Shown: positions 53,784-63,192, numbered from the stretch's first letter. The stretch: 64,000 nucleotides of DNA from Candidatus Parendomicrobium reticulitermitis (GCA_031287095.1 JAITTG010000022.1:1-64000), one strand, 5' to 3'. The notes: generated by a model not told the origin, from the sequence alone. Translations and numbers: made by a program.

Positions 53784-53797
53784 TGTAATAGTCCTTT

Positions 53798-55036
53798 TTA
53801 AGTATTGTTGTTGGCGCTAGAACGAATGGGGACAAGGGCAATATTTGTAATCAAATCTTTTGCACCGTATTTAGCAAAAAAATCTTTTATACTTTGCTTG
53901 TTTACGCTTTCAATTTTGGACAAATAATTATCTATTAAATCCTTCCTTTCCATAAGAGTCCAATATCCAAACATAGAGGCTGTTTTAGATGGAATTTCGG
54001 CGGAAAAGTTCCAAGAAGTTTTAAGAGATATTTTTGCTCTGTTTAATTCTTCGTCGGATGCGCCTTTGTTTATTATATCCGCAATTTGATTTTGCATTTC
54101 TTCTTTGATTTGAGAGATATTTTTTTCGTCAAAAACTGCATCCATATAAAAAAGTCCATTACCCTTCATAGCGTAAAACGCGCAATCGATTTCATAGACA
54201 AGTTTTTTTTCCTCTTTTAAAACTTTATATAGTCTTGACGAATTGCCGCCGGCAAGAATTTCTGCCGATAAGCCTGCGGCATAAAAATCTTGAGAAAGAC
54301 TGTCCGGTCCGATAAAACCGCTTATCATATATCCATTTTCTACTTTTGCGTTTTTTGTTAAATCATTTCCTTTATGCAGGCTTTCTTTAAGCGGAGGCTC
54401 ATGAGGAATTTCTTTTTTTTCAAATTTTCCAAACGACTCGTCAATAATAGGTTTTATTTGAGCCTCGTCAAAATTTCCGCACACTACAACAAGCATTTTG
54501 CCCGCCGCATAATGCGTTTGATAATAATCGTAAATCTCGTCTCTTGAAACGCCCGCTATGATTTCTTGCGTTCCTATTATGCTGTTTTTCATAGCGCTTT
54601 CTTTATATATATTCTCAAAAAACATATCGCCAAGCGTAGAAAAAGGATTGTCCAAATGTCTTTGTATTTCTTCTATCACAACCTTTCTTTCTCTATCAAT
54701 ATCGGGCGCGTTAAAAAGAGGATTTGAGACCGTGTCTGCAAGCATTTTGATTATTTTTTTTGCGCCGTCTTTATGGATATTGACATAATAGGCTGTGTAA
54801 TCTTTTGAGGTTTCAGCATTTATATATCCGCCCATATTTTCAACATTTCTGCTAAAACTATCGCCGATAAAGTTTTTGCTGCCTTTAAACATCAAGTGCT
54901 CAATAAAGTGAGACAGACCAGCCTGAGACGGTTTTTCGTCAATAGCGCCTACCCGCGTAAAAACTTTAACGGAAACGACCTCGCTATTATCATTGTGAAT
55001 AAATAAAACTTTAACGCCGTTATCATATTGAAACAT
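53798..55036 (-). CDS. M16 family zinc peptidase, active subunit
   Basis: 412-residue peptidase with the inverted zinc motif in AGLSHFIEHLMFKGS (His43, Glu46, His47) and the distal glutamate in KVVIEEIQRH about 75 residues later. It probably forms a chamber with the inactive partner encoded next. Its start overlaps the end of the EIIB-like gene by 14 bases. No signal peptide, so it is probably cytoplasmic. Confidence 0.93.
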   Translation of the reverse strand: MFQYDNGVKVLFIHNDNSEVVSVKVFTRVGAIDEKPSQAGLSHFIEHLMFKGSKNFIGDSFSRNVENMGGYINAETSKDYTAYYVNIHKDGAKKIIKMLADTVSNPLFNAPDIDRERKVVIEEIQRHLDNPFSTLGDMFFENIYKESAMKNSIIGTQEIIAGVSRDEIYDYYQTHYAAGKMLVVVCGNFDEAQIKPIIDESFGKFEKKEIPHEPPLKESLHKGNDLTKNAKVENGYMISGFIGPDSLSQDFYAAGLSAEILAGGNSSRLYKVLKEEKKLVYEIDCAFYAMKGNGLFYMDAVFDEKNISQIKEEMQNQIADIINKGASDEELNRAKISLKTSWNFSAEIPSKTASMFGYWTLMERKDLIDNYLSKIESVNKQSIKDFFAKYGAKDLITNIALVPIRSSANNNT

Positions 55037-55370
55037 TTGGACTCCTTAAAAATTCTTTGATTTGAGCGTCAAGCGCTTGCGCTTCTTGTCCGATGAGCAA
55101 ATGCAATTTGCCGTCGGGCTTTTTGATTAAACCTTTCGCTCCAAGCCTTCTTGCTCTTATCTCGTCTATTTTTTTGTTATCTGCAACTTCAAAAATAATT
55201 CTCGTATCGTTAAAATTTGCGCTAATGATATTTTCTTTGCCGCCCATAGCAAAAACATATTGCTGGGCGGTATGCAACTCATGCTCAACCGGCAAAGTAT
55301 CAGGCTCATCATAAACAATAGGATTTTTAATTTCTTTTTCTTGTCCGAAAATCTTGCTAAAAATTCCCAT
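55023..55370 (-). CDS. Stand-alone EIIB(Glc)-like domain without phospho-cysteine
   Basis: 115 residues. A variable ~35-residue N-terminus is followed by a GlcB-type fold: YVFAMGGKENIISANFNDTR then RARRLGAKGLIKKPDGKLHL and GQEAQALDAQI. In transporting EIIB domains the segment is NIxNLDACITRLR; here Cys is replaced by Asn54 while Thr56 and Arg57 remain. No other PTS gene is in the window. It therefore cannot carry phosphate in the normal way and may be a binding or regulatory module. It heads the two M16 genes. Confidence 0.75.
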   Translation of the reverse strand: MGIFSKIFGQEKEIKNPIVYDEPDTLPVEHELHTAQQYVFAMGGKENIISANFNDTRIIFEVADNKKIDEIRARRLGAKGLIKKPDGKLHLLIGQEAQALDAQIKEFLRSPNVSI

Positions 55371-55439
55371 AAATCTCTCCTTGTTATTTGTTATCTAAAA
55401 GATTGTCCCGCAATGACGAGGCTGACTTTTTGACTATCA

Positions 55440-55458
55440 TAAAAAGCGGCTTTGCCGC
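55440..55458 (-). terminator. Terminator after recR
   Basis: On the minus strand GCGGC-AAA-GCCGC is followed by TTTTTAT immediately after the recR stop, separating recR from the EIIB-like and M16 unit. Confidence 0.75.
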
Positions 55459-55459
55459 A

Positions 55460-56056
55460 TCACATCTCTTTTCTGCCGGCGATAGCTCTTGAAATTGTTA
55501 TTTCGTCGGCATACTCAATATCTCCGCCTACCGGCAAACCATATCCCAATCTTGAAACTTTTATGCCAAGCGGCTTTATAGTTTGCGCAAGATAAAGCGC
55601 CGTCGTCTCGCCCTTAGAATCGGTATCCGTGGCAATAATTACTTCGCCTATTTTATCGTTTTTCAATCTTTCAATAAGTTGGCTTATTTTTATATCGTCG
55701 GGACCTATAGCGTCAAGCGGCGACAAAGCTCCGCCGAGCACAAAATATAAGCCATTATATTCTTTGACTTTACTCACCGCTATCAAATCTTGAGGAGTTT
55801 CCACCACGCATAAGATATTTTTCTCTCTCGTATTATCGGAACATATAGGACATGGATCGCTTTCATTTAAGTTAAAACATATACGGCAATACTTCATCTT
55901 TTGGCGTCCGCTGTTTATAGAATCAATAAGCCTATTAACTTCGCTTTGCGGCATCTTCAAGATATGATAAGAAATTCTCTCAGCCATTTTCGGACCAATG
56001 CCCGGCAACTTTTTTATTATTTGCGTCATTTTTTCTACGCTTTGCGGTCTGTTCAT
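55460..56056 (-). CDS. recR: Recombination mediator RecR
   Basis: 198 residues. An N-terminal helix-hairpin-helix (LPGIGPKMAERISYH) is followed by a four-cysteine zinc finger (CRICFNLNESDPCPIC) and a Toprim domain (VIIATDTDSKGETTALYLA). Works with RecO in RecF-pathway gap repair. It follows dnaX as usual, although the YbaB gene normally between them is missing. Confidence 0.97.
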   Translation of the reverse strand: MNRPQSVEKMTQIIKKLPGIGPKMAERISYHILKMPQSEVNRLIDSINSGRQKMKYCRICFNLNESDPCPICSDNTREKNILCVVETPQDLIAVSKVKEYNGLYFVLGGALSPLDAIGPDDIKISQLIERLKNDKIGEVIIATDTDSKGETTALYLAQTIKPLGIKVSRLGYGLPVGGDIEYADEITISRAIAGRKEM

Positions 56057-56157
56057 ATTTTCCTTTGGGTTTCTTGCGCCATTGTCTGTCTGAACTAAGT
56101 ATCAAATGAGATTGCAGGTCTTGCCTGCAGCAAAACAAACTTTTAGAGACGACTTTT

Positions 56158-57774
56158 TTAGACCTTCTTTGCCTTACCGCCGAACTTTTTGGCTATGTTT
56201 TCTATATTGCTTGGCGGTTCTGTTTTTGCAGTTTCTTTAAAATCTTCTTTGACTTCATATTGAACTGCGGCTAAATCGTTTTTCTCTTCCTCATCTGCGG
56301 CGACTTCATTAACTTGTTTTTCAGGAGAAGGGATTGTCGCCGTTTTAAATTTTGCCGATATATCCAATCCTGTTTTTCTTTTAAAAAGTTCCGTTATTTG
56401 CTTTTGAAATCCCAATGCGCCTTGACAGCAAAAATCATTTGGAAAAGAAATTTCTATATCGGTTGATGAAATAACTTTTGCAATGCCGTCCCTTAAATAT
56501 GAGGCGGTCAAATGTTTTTGAGCAATTTCATCAACAATGTCTTGCCATAAATCTATTAAATCCACATCTGCGGACACAACGGTTTTTTGACGAACTTGCG
56601 GTTCTGTTGCGGCAATAGAATTAGAAAAAACAGCATCGCCGCCGCCGACTCTGTTTTCAAGTTCCGAAATTTTATTGATGAGTTCGCCGACATTATAATA
56701 CGGCTCCGACATTTTCAAAAGATACATTTCAAGGATTATTCTTGGCTGGTCATTATAATGCATATCATTTAACGCTTTTGATATGAGATTGTTCATTCTG
56801 ATATGTTTTGCCGTTGTAAAAAGCGTCTTTTGTTTTTCAAAAAGTTGTTTGTCTGAGCCTGAAATTTCTGAAATTTGAGGGTTTATAGAATATATCATCA
56901 CTTCTCTTAAATGATCGCGCAAATCTCTTGCAAATTGCAAAATATTATAACCTTGCTCCGCGATTTCCTGCACAGTCTTTAAAATTTTTTGTATGTTCCC
57001 ATCGGCAAGATTTTCTGTAATAGAAGCGATAATATCTCTCGGCAAAAGTCCAAGCAAACCTCTCATATATTCGCCGTTGATATTTCCGGTATTTGAAGAT
57101 ACGGCTTGGTCAAGCAAACTCAAAGCGTCTCTCATAGAACCGCCCGACGCTCTAACGACTATATTTAAAGCCTCGTCGTCAATTTCAAAATTTTCTTTTG
57201 CGGCTATTTCTTTTATTGCGCCCGCAATCTCTTTGCTTGACAAAAGTTTAAACCGAAATCTCTGGCATCTTGAAAGTATAGTGGTAGGAACTTTATGTTC
57301 TTCCGTAGTAGCCATAACAAAAACTACATGTTCCGGCGGCTCTTCTAAAGTTTTGAGCAAAGCGTTGAAAGCCGCATCTGTTATTTGATGAGCCTCGTCT
57401 ATAACATAAACTTTATATTTAGAATTTGCGGTGGAAAATTTTACATTTTCTCTCAAGTCTCTTATTTCGTCTATGCCTCTGTTTGACGCTCCGTCAATTT
57501 CCATAACGTCAAGACTTGAACCCGCGCTTATTTCTTTACAATTATCGCATTTGCCGCAAGGGTGCGCGGCGGGCCCTTCTTTACAATTTAAGGCTTTAGC
57601 AAAAATTCTCGCCATAGTGGTTTTGCCTGTTCCGCGAGGTCCGCTAAAAAGATAAGCGTGGGCTATACGACCCTCAGTGATAGAATTTTGAAGAGTGCGG
57701 CAAACATGCTCTTGCCCTATTACTTCGTCAAAATTATTTGGTCTAAACTTTCTTGCCATTACTAAATAAGACAT
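56158..57774 (-). CDS. dnaX: DNA polymerase III subunit gamma/tau
   Basis: 538-residue clamp-loader ATPase. Walker A is FSGPRGTGKTTMAR, the four-cysteine zinc module is CKEGPAAHPCGKCDNC, Walker B VYVIDEAHQ, and SRC is in ILSRCQRFRF. The C-terminal part beyond residue 370 is a tau-like tail ending in KKFGGKAKKV. Intact. Confidence 0.97.
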   Translation of the reverse strand: MSYLVMARKFRPNNFDEVIGQEHVCRTLQNSITEGRIAHAYLFSGPRGTGKTTMARIFAKALNCKEGPAAHPCGKCDNCKEISAGSSLDVMEIDGASNRGIDEIRDLRENVKFSTANSKYKVYVIDEAHQITDAAFNALLKTLEEPPEHVVFVMATTEEHKVPTTILSRCQRFRFKLLSSKEIAGAIKEIAAKENFEIDDEALNIVVRASGGSMRDALSLLDQAVSSNTGNINGEYMRGLLGLLPRDIIASITENLADGNIQKILKTVQEIAEQGYNILQFARDLRDHLREVMIYSINPQISEISGSDKQLFEKQKTLFTTAKHIRMNNLISKALNDMHYNDQPRIILEMYLLKMSEPYYNVGELINKISELENRVGGGDAVFSNSIAATEPQVRQKTVVSADVDLIDLWQDIVDEIAQKHLTASYLRDGIAKVISSTDIEISFPNDFCCQGALGFQKQITELFKRKTGLDISAKFKTATIPSPEKQVNEVAADEEEKNDLAAVQYEVKEDFKETAKTEPPSNIENIAKKFGGKAKKV

Positions 57775-57893
57775 ATTTCCCTCGTAAATTTTATTTTTAT
57801 TCTTTCGCTGTCATTTTTGACATAACAGCGCCCTGTCATTTTATCCATTGTTGATTGTCATTCTTACGATTGCTTGTTTTGCGCAGATGACCG

Positions 57894-58982
57894 CTATTTC
57901 ATAAATTGAGAGATGATAGAATTTGATAGAAAGACAAAATCCTTTGAAAGTTTTATTCTGTCATTGTCTCTATATAGCATTTTCTGTTCTAAAAGATTAT
58001 TGAGAATTTTTTCGCGTCCATTATCAAAGTTTTCAATAGCCGTTCCTTCATTTAAAAGGCGTAAACCCAGCATAATACTTTCTATTTTGCGCAATTCATC
58101 ATCTATATATTCTTCTTGCTCTATTGAACTTTCTTGCCCGCAATGACAAAGGCTGCTAATATAGCGCTCTATATTTTCAACATTTTTATATCTTTTATTT
58201 TTGAAATATCCCGCCGCGCTTGCGCCAAGACCTATATATTCATAATTTCGCCAATAATTTGAATTATGCAATGACTCTTTGCCGTCTTTTGCCCAATTAG
58301 AAATTTCATAATGAATAAAATTGTTTTGAGATAAAATTTTGCAAGCGTTTTGATATAAATCATTTTGCATATTTTCGTCAACGCTTATGCCTTTTTGATA
58401 AAAAAGAGTTTCTTTTTCTATGCTCAAAGGATAAAGAGAGAGATGGGAACAATCAAATTGCAAAGCCCTTCCCAAAATTTTTTGCCAATCTTTTATACTG
58501 CGCGCAGGCAAACCATATATCAAATCAATATTCGTATTTTTAAAACCGACATTGCCGATGCTTTCAAAGACTTCAACAAACCTTTTAAAATTGTGAACTC
58601 GTCCTAAAAATCTCAAATCGTCATCATTACAAGATTGAAGACCAATGCTTAATCTATTTACTCCCGATCTTTTTAGAAATTTTAATTTTTCATCATCTGC
58701 CGATTCTGGATTTAATTCAAAAGTCCATTCTTTTAAATTGGACAAGTCAAAGATTTTATGTAAAGAGCCTATAAGTTTTTCTATTTGTCCGCAAAATAAA
58801 ACTGACGGCGTTCCGCCGCCTATATAAATTGTGTCAATTTTTGCGCCGCTAAATTGTTTGGCTTGATTGAGTAATGCAGATATGTATTTGATTATTTGGT
58901 TTTCATCGTATTTAATAGAGAAAAAATCGCAATAAAAACATTTCTGTCTGCAAAAAGGAATATGAATATATAATCCTAACAT
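57894..58982 (-). CDS. hemW: HemW-like radical SAM protein
   Basis: 362 residues. The radical SAM motif is FCRQKCFYCDF (CxxxCxxC followed by the extra Cys-Asp-Phe of the HemN/HemW family), followed by YIGGGTPSVL. HemW proteins insert or carry heme and are often mis-named coproporphyrinogen oxidases. Around residues 277-288 a short stretch, LCHCGQESSIE, is encoded by a family C half-repeat, so a palindromic element appears to have inserted in frame between helices. It overlaps the upstream kinase gene by one base. Confidence 0.9.
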   Translation of the reverse strand: MLGLYIHIPFCRQKCFYCDFFSIKYDENQIIKYISALLNQAKQFSGAKIDTIYIGGGTPSVLFCGQIEKLIGSLHKIFDLSNLKEWTFELNPESADDEKLKFLKRSGVNRLSIGLQSCNDDDLRFLGRVHNFKRFVEVFESIGNVGFKNTNIDLIYGLPARSIKDWQKILGRALQFDCSHLSLYPLSIEKETLFYQKGISVDENMQNDLYQNACKILSQNNFIHYEISNWAKDGKESLHNSNYWRNYEYIGLGASAAGYFKNKRYKNVENIERYISSLCHCGQESSIEQEEYIDDELRKIESIMLGLRLLNEGTAIENFDNGREKILNNLLEQKMLYRDNDRIKLSKDFVFLSNSIISQFMK

Positions 58983-59536
58983 TATTTATTTTCAAACTTC
59001 TTTATTAAAGCGTCTATTTGTTTTTCCAAATTCTTAACATCGTCGGAATCATTTGTAATTTTTATATCCGCAAGCGCCGCCGTTTTAGAAAGTTGTTGTC
59101 CCGAGCCTTCTTCTTGAGACTCTTTTTGTTCAAGTTTAACAAAAGTATCAAAATCCTGCGGGTCGCCGTTTCTATTTCTTTTTTTCATTCTTTCAAAACG
59201 GATTTTTGCAGGAGCGTCTATATCAATCAAAATAAAATTCGCATTCTTTTTTAATTCCAAAACTTCGTCAGGGTGTCTAATGGAAGTAATACAATAATTT
59301 TTACCGCTGTCAGTCTTTTTAATCGCCATTTTAGACAAAACCCCATTGCCATTTTGCGCGCGCAATTTTGTCCCAAAAACTATTAAATTCTCTCTTGTAG
59401 GCTCAACTCCTTGCGCCTTCATCTCTTCCCTGATAATATCGGAAAGTGAAAAATGTTCAAATCCAAACTTTCTAATAATATAGTCCGCCGCGGTGTCTTT
59501 CCCCGAAGCATAAGAGCCTGTTAAACCTATAATCAT
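58982..59536 (-). CDS. P-loop nucleotide kinase, CoaE/UPF0200-like
   Basis: 184 residues from the ATG at 59536, which follows GGAGGG. Walker A is IIGLTGSYASGKDTAADYI, the GKDT form used by dNMP kinase-like and archaeal UPF0200 proteins rather than classic CoaE (GKST). The lid-like RFERMKKRNRNGDP is present. Substrate is not identifiable: nucleotide or dephospho-CoA are both possible. Confidence 0.75.
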   Translation of the reverse strand: MIIGLTGSYASGKDTAADYIIRKFGFEHFSLSDIIREEMKAQGVEPTRENLIVFGTKLRAQNGNGVLSKMAIKKTDSGKNYCITSIRHPDEVLELKKNANFILIDIDAPAKIRFERMKKRNRNGDPQDFDTFVKLEQKESQEEGSGQQLSKTAALADIKITNDSDDVKNLEKQIDALIKKFENK

Positions 59537-59602
59537 TTGTCCCTCCTGCCGATATTTCAAACATGCGGATTTTATCAGTTTTATGTTTTATTTCAAACCC
59601 AC

Positions 59603-59690
59603 CGCATTTAATCATCTAAAATGATCCGAAATAAAAAGACGACGCGCTTTGCGATGTGGGCGGGTTTCAAACCCGCTCCCTACAAGATTC
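59603..59690. repeat. Family G and family H repeats
   Basis: Begins GCATTTAATCATCTAAAATG as at 41967, then at 59657-59690 the palindrome GGCGGGTTTCAAACCCGC followed by TACAAG as at 50464. Confidence 0.6.
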
Positions 59691-59691
59691 A

Positions 59692-60498
59692 TTATGTTTT
59701 TTGAACTATTGTTTGTTGTTCTTGTTGTTTTTGCGCTGTCTTGGGCGGTCTTCGGACGCATATTGAGTTGCGGCACTTGTATTTGAAATCACATTGTTGG
59801 CAATGGCTTCTGTTGGGAGTCCAGTTTTCTTCGGCGATTTTCTCGGCGGCTGTCATTGATATATTTATCGCATTTTCTATGTCTTGCTGAGTTCTTGCGG
59901 TATAAACTTTTTTGTTTTGAGATAGAAAATATATGCAAATTCTATCGGGATTAAAACCAAAAATGGTTTTACAGGCATAAGCGTAAAATGTCAACTGCAA
60001 ATCTTTATCAACTTTTTCTTGATTCCAAACTTTTGAATGGGTCTTATAATCCATAATCTCATAAGTTCCATCGGGATATTTGTCAATTCTGTCTATTATG
60101 CCTACAAATTTATATTTGCCGATATTGGCGTCAAAGTTTTTTTCCGTATATAAAATTTCAGCGTCGCTTTGTTTGAATGAATTGAAATAGTTTGAAAGCA
60201 TTTTTTGTCCGCGCAGATAATATTCAAAAGCGCTAATAGGCGTCAAAAAACCGCCGCTTTTCCAACTGTCATCATAACATTCCATCAAAAAGTTCCAAGT
60301 TTTTCCTTTTTGAGAGTGGAATTGTTCTAATGTCTTGTGAATCGTATGTCCGAAAGATATGTCCGAATTTACGGGCGTGTGCAAGTTGTCTATATAAATA
60401 AGTTTGTATCTAAATGGACAAAATATATAAGCGTTCACGCGGGAATAACTTATTTTAAATTCATTGTCATAATTATTGCGGCGCAACTGTTTGCCCAT
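59692..60498 (-). CDS. 4Fe-4S PD-(D/E)XK nuclease, RecB/Cas4-like
   Basis: 268 residues of the PDDEXK_1 group. An N-terminal Cys in YIFCPFRYKL and three C-terminal Cys (CQQCDFKYKC) are placed as in AddB and Cas4, where they hold an iron-sulfur cluster. The nuclease core shows ISFGHTIHKTLEQF, FVGIIDRIDKYPDGTYEIMD and YKT, then QLTFYAYA. It stands alone with no helicase or cas genes. Tail rich in Gln. Confidence 0.88.
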   Translation of the reverse strand: MGKQLRRNNYDNEFKISYSRVNAYIFCPFRYKLIYIDNLHTPVNSDISFGHTIHKTLEQFHSQKGKTWNFLMECYDDSWKSGGFLTPISAFEYYLRGQKMLSNYFNSFKQSDAEILYTEKNFDANIGKYKFVGIIDRIDKYPDGTYEIMDYKTHSKVWNQEKVDKDLQLTFYAYACKTIFGFNPDRICIYFLSQNKKVYTARTQQDIENAINISMTAAEKIAEENWTPNRSHCQQCDFKYKCRNSICVRRPPKTAQKQQEQQTIVQKT

Positions 60499-60745
60499 TG
60501 GGAATTCCTTTTTTATTTTTGCTCTCTCCGCTTTGCGACCCTCGCCATCTTTTATCTTTGTTCAAAGTCCCTCTCCCGTAAGAAAAGAAAGAAACGCTAA
60601 TTAACTCGTCAAATACGATTAGTTTGTCAATTGCGGACTTTGACCATGCGTCAATGCGGATTTCGGCATAATACCTGCGGGTTTTCATATCGTCAATCCT
60701 GAGTTTGACCCGCAATCTCCGTTGTTTCTTAAAAATGCTTGCAGG
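60499..60745. other. Repeat-rich spacer
   Basis: Holds a stretch related to 18780-18850 (CTCTCCGCTTTGCGACCCTC...) and two family C halves (TTGCGGACTTTGACCATGCG and CAGGTCAAGCCCGCAATGAC). No gene. Confidence 0.6.
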
Positions 60746-61324
60746 TCAAGCCCGCAATGACAACTTATAAAAATCTATTATAGTGTCTCCATATTTCTCG
60801 CTTCTAAATAGATTTAATCCATCTATCGCTCCAACAAATTCTGTTTTGTGTCTTTGAGAAAGCAGGACGGAATCTTCTTTTAAAATTTCAAATCTGACTA
60901 TATTTTGCAAGGTGGGTTTAGTGAGAGCCAGCATTTTTTTATTTACATCTTTATAGGGCGGTCCTGCAAAAACTATATCGTATTTATTCCGTAATAAAGC
61001 GAAATCTTTGATAATATCGCAGCGGATTATTTCTGCTCTATCGTCAAACTTCAAAAAATTTATATTTTGTTTTATAAGTTTTAACGATGCGGCGGCAAGT
61101 TCTGCAAAAACGCAAAATTTTGCTCCTCTTGAAAGAGCCTCTATGCCTACCGACCCCACACCCGCGTATAAATCCAAAAAAGAACAATCAAAAATTTTTG
61201 TCTGTAAAATATCAAAAACGGACTTTTTCATCCGTCCCAGCATTGGGCGGATAGACAAATCTTCTTGAGGTAAAGTTTTAAGCATCCTACCGCGAGCCTC
61301 TCCTGCAAGAACTTTTAAAGACAT
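60746..61324 (-). CDS. rsmD: 16S rRNA m2G966 methyltransferase RsmD-like, altered motif IV
   Basis: 192 residues. The N-terminal GEARGRMLKTLPQ and motif I FLDLYAGVGSVGIEALSRGA match RsmD closely. Motif IV reads DIVFAGPPYKD, so the usual Asp of DPPY is Gly121 here. In related enzymes this Asp or Asn contacts the target amino group, so activity may be changed. The overlapping family signature otherwise looks intact. Confidence 0.88.
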   Translation of the reverse strand: MSLKVLAGEARGRMLKTLPQEDLSIRPMLGRMKKSVFDILQTKIFDCSFLDLYAGVGSVGIEALSRGAKFCVFAELAAASLKLIKQNINFLKFDDRAEIIRCDIIKDFALLRNKYDIVFAGPPYKDVNKKMLALTKPTLQNIVRFEILKEDSVLLSQRHKTEFVGAIDGLNLFRSEKYGDTIIDFYKLSLRA

Positions 61325-61406
61325 TGATACTCCTTTTGAGTAACTTGAAGCGGTGTTGAAATGGACTAAATAGGAGGGATTTTGCCGTTTTTATTACATA
61401 AAAATA

Positions 61407-61479
<73 letters not shown>

Positions 61480-61570
61480 ATCTTTGTTTTGACTATTTAA
61501 GATGATTAACTCGTCAAATCTTCTTAATCTGCCGCCTGCGGGTCAAGCCCGCAGACGACGGCAAAAGAAT

Positions 61571-61900
61571 TTAGTTGATTAGAGTTTCCTTTTTTTCTTT
61601 CTCAACTTCCAATTCCAAATCTACTTTTATGCCGCCGATTTGGGTTTTGGTTGTTACCAAATTGTAAATCCAAGCAAGCAGAGAACATATTAAGGAATAA
61701 AATACGACATAAAGAACTAATCCTATCAATCCCATTAATATGGCTGTTATCATACTAATCCACTCGCCTGTAATAATGGTAATAATGCCGAGTATAAACA
61801 CGGCAATGACATATATCGCAATCCCTATTACAAGCATCATAGCGCCTACTGTCTTAAAAACTGAAGATATGTCTACCTTCCTTAAAGAATATAAAGCCAT
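61571..61900 (-). CDS. DUF3566-like membrane protein
   Basis: 109 residues. An N-terminal YSLRKVDISSVFKTVGAMML segment is followed by three hydrophobic helices and the acidic tail VDLELEVEKEKKE. The layout and the LRKVD...SV.K motif fit DUF3566-type membrane proteins of unknown function. The start follows AGAGGAGG. Confidence 0.7.
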   Translation of the reverse strand: MALYSLRKVDISSVFKTVGAMMLVIGIAIYVIAVFILGIITIITGEWISMITAILMGLIGLVLYVVFYSLICSLLAWIYNLVTTKTQIGGIKVDLELEVEKEKKETLIN

Positions 61901-61964
61901 TTTGCACCTCCTCTCTTATAATGCCCCGCGTCAAAATGAGGAAAAATTCCCCGATGTCTGATTT

Positions 61965-62366
61965 TTACTTTATCAGTTTATAAACAGACATATTCCATTT
62001 CAGTTCTGTTGGATTTTTGGCGGAATCAAGGCTGCCCTGCAATTGTCCAAAAACATCCGCGCCTTCCGACATACCCGTAGGTATTAGACTTACCGTTGCG
62101 CCTGATAATGAATATGTCCCTTTTAGAATCTCTTTGCCATTGATAGTTTGAATATATGTGCCGTCATAGTTGAAAGTCAGATACCATGACTGCCGCACAA
62201 AACCTTTAGAACGGAACAGAAAATTTTTACCGCTCAATATATCGTGGATTTCAGAACTGTTGCCGGTTGGAGTGGGAGCGGGCATTGCGCTTTCACAAAT
62301 TACCACAGCAAAAACTATTGCGATTGCCGCCGCCAAAAATCTGATGAATGAAAAACTCTTCTTCAT
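61965..62366 (-). CDS. Exported hypothetical protein
   Basis: 133 residues with a signal peptide (MKKSFSFIRFLAAAIAIVFA, cleavage near SAMPAP). The mature part looks like a small beta-barrel or META/lipocalin-like domain: WYLTFNYDGTYIQTINGKEI then LKGTYSLSGATVSLIPTG. I do not recognise a named family. The ATG at 62366 follows AAAGGA. Confidence 0.65.
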   Translation of the reverse strand: MKKSFSFIRFLAAAIAIVFAVVICESAMPAPTPTGNSSEIHDILSGKNFLFRSKGFVRQSWYLTFNYDGTYIQTINGKEILKGTYSLSGATVSLIPTGMSEGADVFGQLQGSLDSAKNPTELKWNMSVYKLIK

Positions 62367-62463
62367 ATAAAATCCTTTCAAAAATTTTTCTCTACAGAAT
62401 AATCTAATGGTATATCCGCCTTCAAAACAAGCGGGGGGAGTATATACTTTTTAATGAAATTTC

Positions 62464-63075
62464 TCAAATTAAGCGTTTTAAAACCAAAAAACCCGCTATA
62501 AGCAAAATTAAAAATACTATTGATAGTATATTGAAATAGCGTTCAACAGTATTTTGTATTTTTTCTCCAAAAATTCTTATTGCGCCTGCCACCAAAAAAA
62601 ATCTTCCCGCTCTGCCGACAACCGAACCTATAAATAAAAAAAGAAGGGGAATTTTAAAAGCGCCCGCCGCTATTGTAATCGCTTTATACGGTATGGGCGT
62701 AAAAGCGGCGGCAAAAATTGTTAAAAATGCATTGTCTTGAAACTTTTCCCCCAAAGACGCTATTGCGCTTTGAAGATTATAAAAATTCACTACGGCTATG
62801 CCGATTGTTTCATATAGGGCATAACCTATAACCCAGCCTAAAAATGCCCCCAATATTGAACCGATTGTGCAAACGAGCGCTTTTCTCCACCATTTTTGGC
62901 GGTCGCCTACGACTAATGGAATAAGCAAAACATCAGGCGGGATAGGAAAAAAAGAACTTTCTGCAAATGCTATGGCAAATAAAGCATAATTTGAATGTTT
63001 TGTTTTTGCAAAATGTAAAGTCCAATCATAAAGATTTCTAATAACTTTAAATGGATAATTGATAATTTTTTTCAT
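62464..63075 (-). CDS. YqaA/DedA-type VTT membrane protein
   Basis: 203 residues of the VTT (SNARE-associated) family. The signature FAESSFFPIPPDVLLIPLVV and the later AAFTPIPYKAITIAAGAF with GRAGRFFLVA are typical of YqaA, a small DedA relative. Members act in membrane lipid or proton-motive-force homeostasis. The start at 63075 follows AAAGGAAC; the longer upstream frame is unlikely. Confidence 0.9.
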   Translation of the reverse strand: MKKIINYPFKVIRNLYDWTLHFAKTKHSNYALFAIAFAESSFFPIPPDVLLIPLVVGDRQKWWRKALVCTIGSILGAFLGWVIGYALYETIGIAVVNFYNLQSAIASLGEKFQDNAFLTIFAAAFTPIPYKAITIAAGAFKIPLLFLFIGSVVGRAGRFFLVAGAIRIFGEKIQNTVERYFNILSIVFLILLIAGFLVLKRLI

Positions 63076-63145
63076 TAAATGAGTTCCTTTATATGCTTTA
63101 TAAGATGAGCGATTATAGTATATGGGAATTTTTAAGTCAAAAATC

Positions 63146-63192
63146 CGCATTTAATCATCGCTTTCAGCGTCATTTTTAAATGATTTGACACG
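63146..63192. repeat. IS-end-like repeat family G, upstream of perR
   Basis: CCGCATTTAATCATC joined to CTTTCAGCGTCATTTTTAAA, then TGATTTGACACG. The second part matches 314-343 almost perfectly, and the first part matches 41967 and 59603. Confidence 0.6.

Noticed and set aside
59692..60498. Cas4
   Set aside because: The nuclease has the Cas4-type cysteines but no cas genes or repeats are near, and length and context fit a general RecB-like nuclease.
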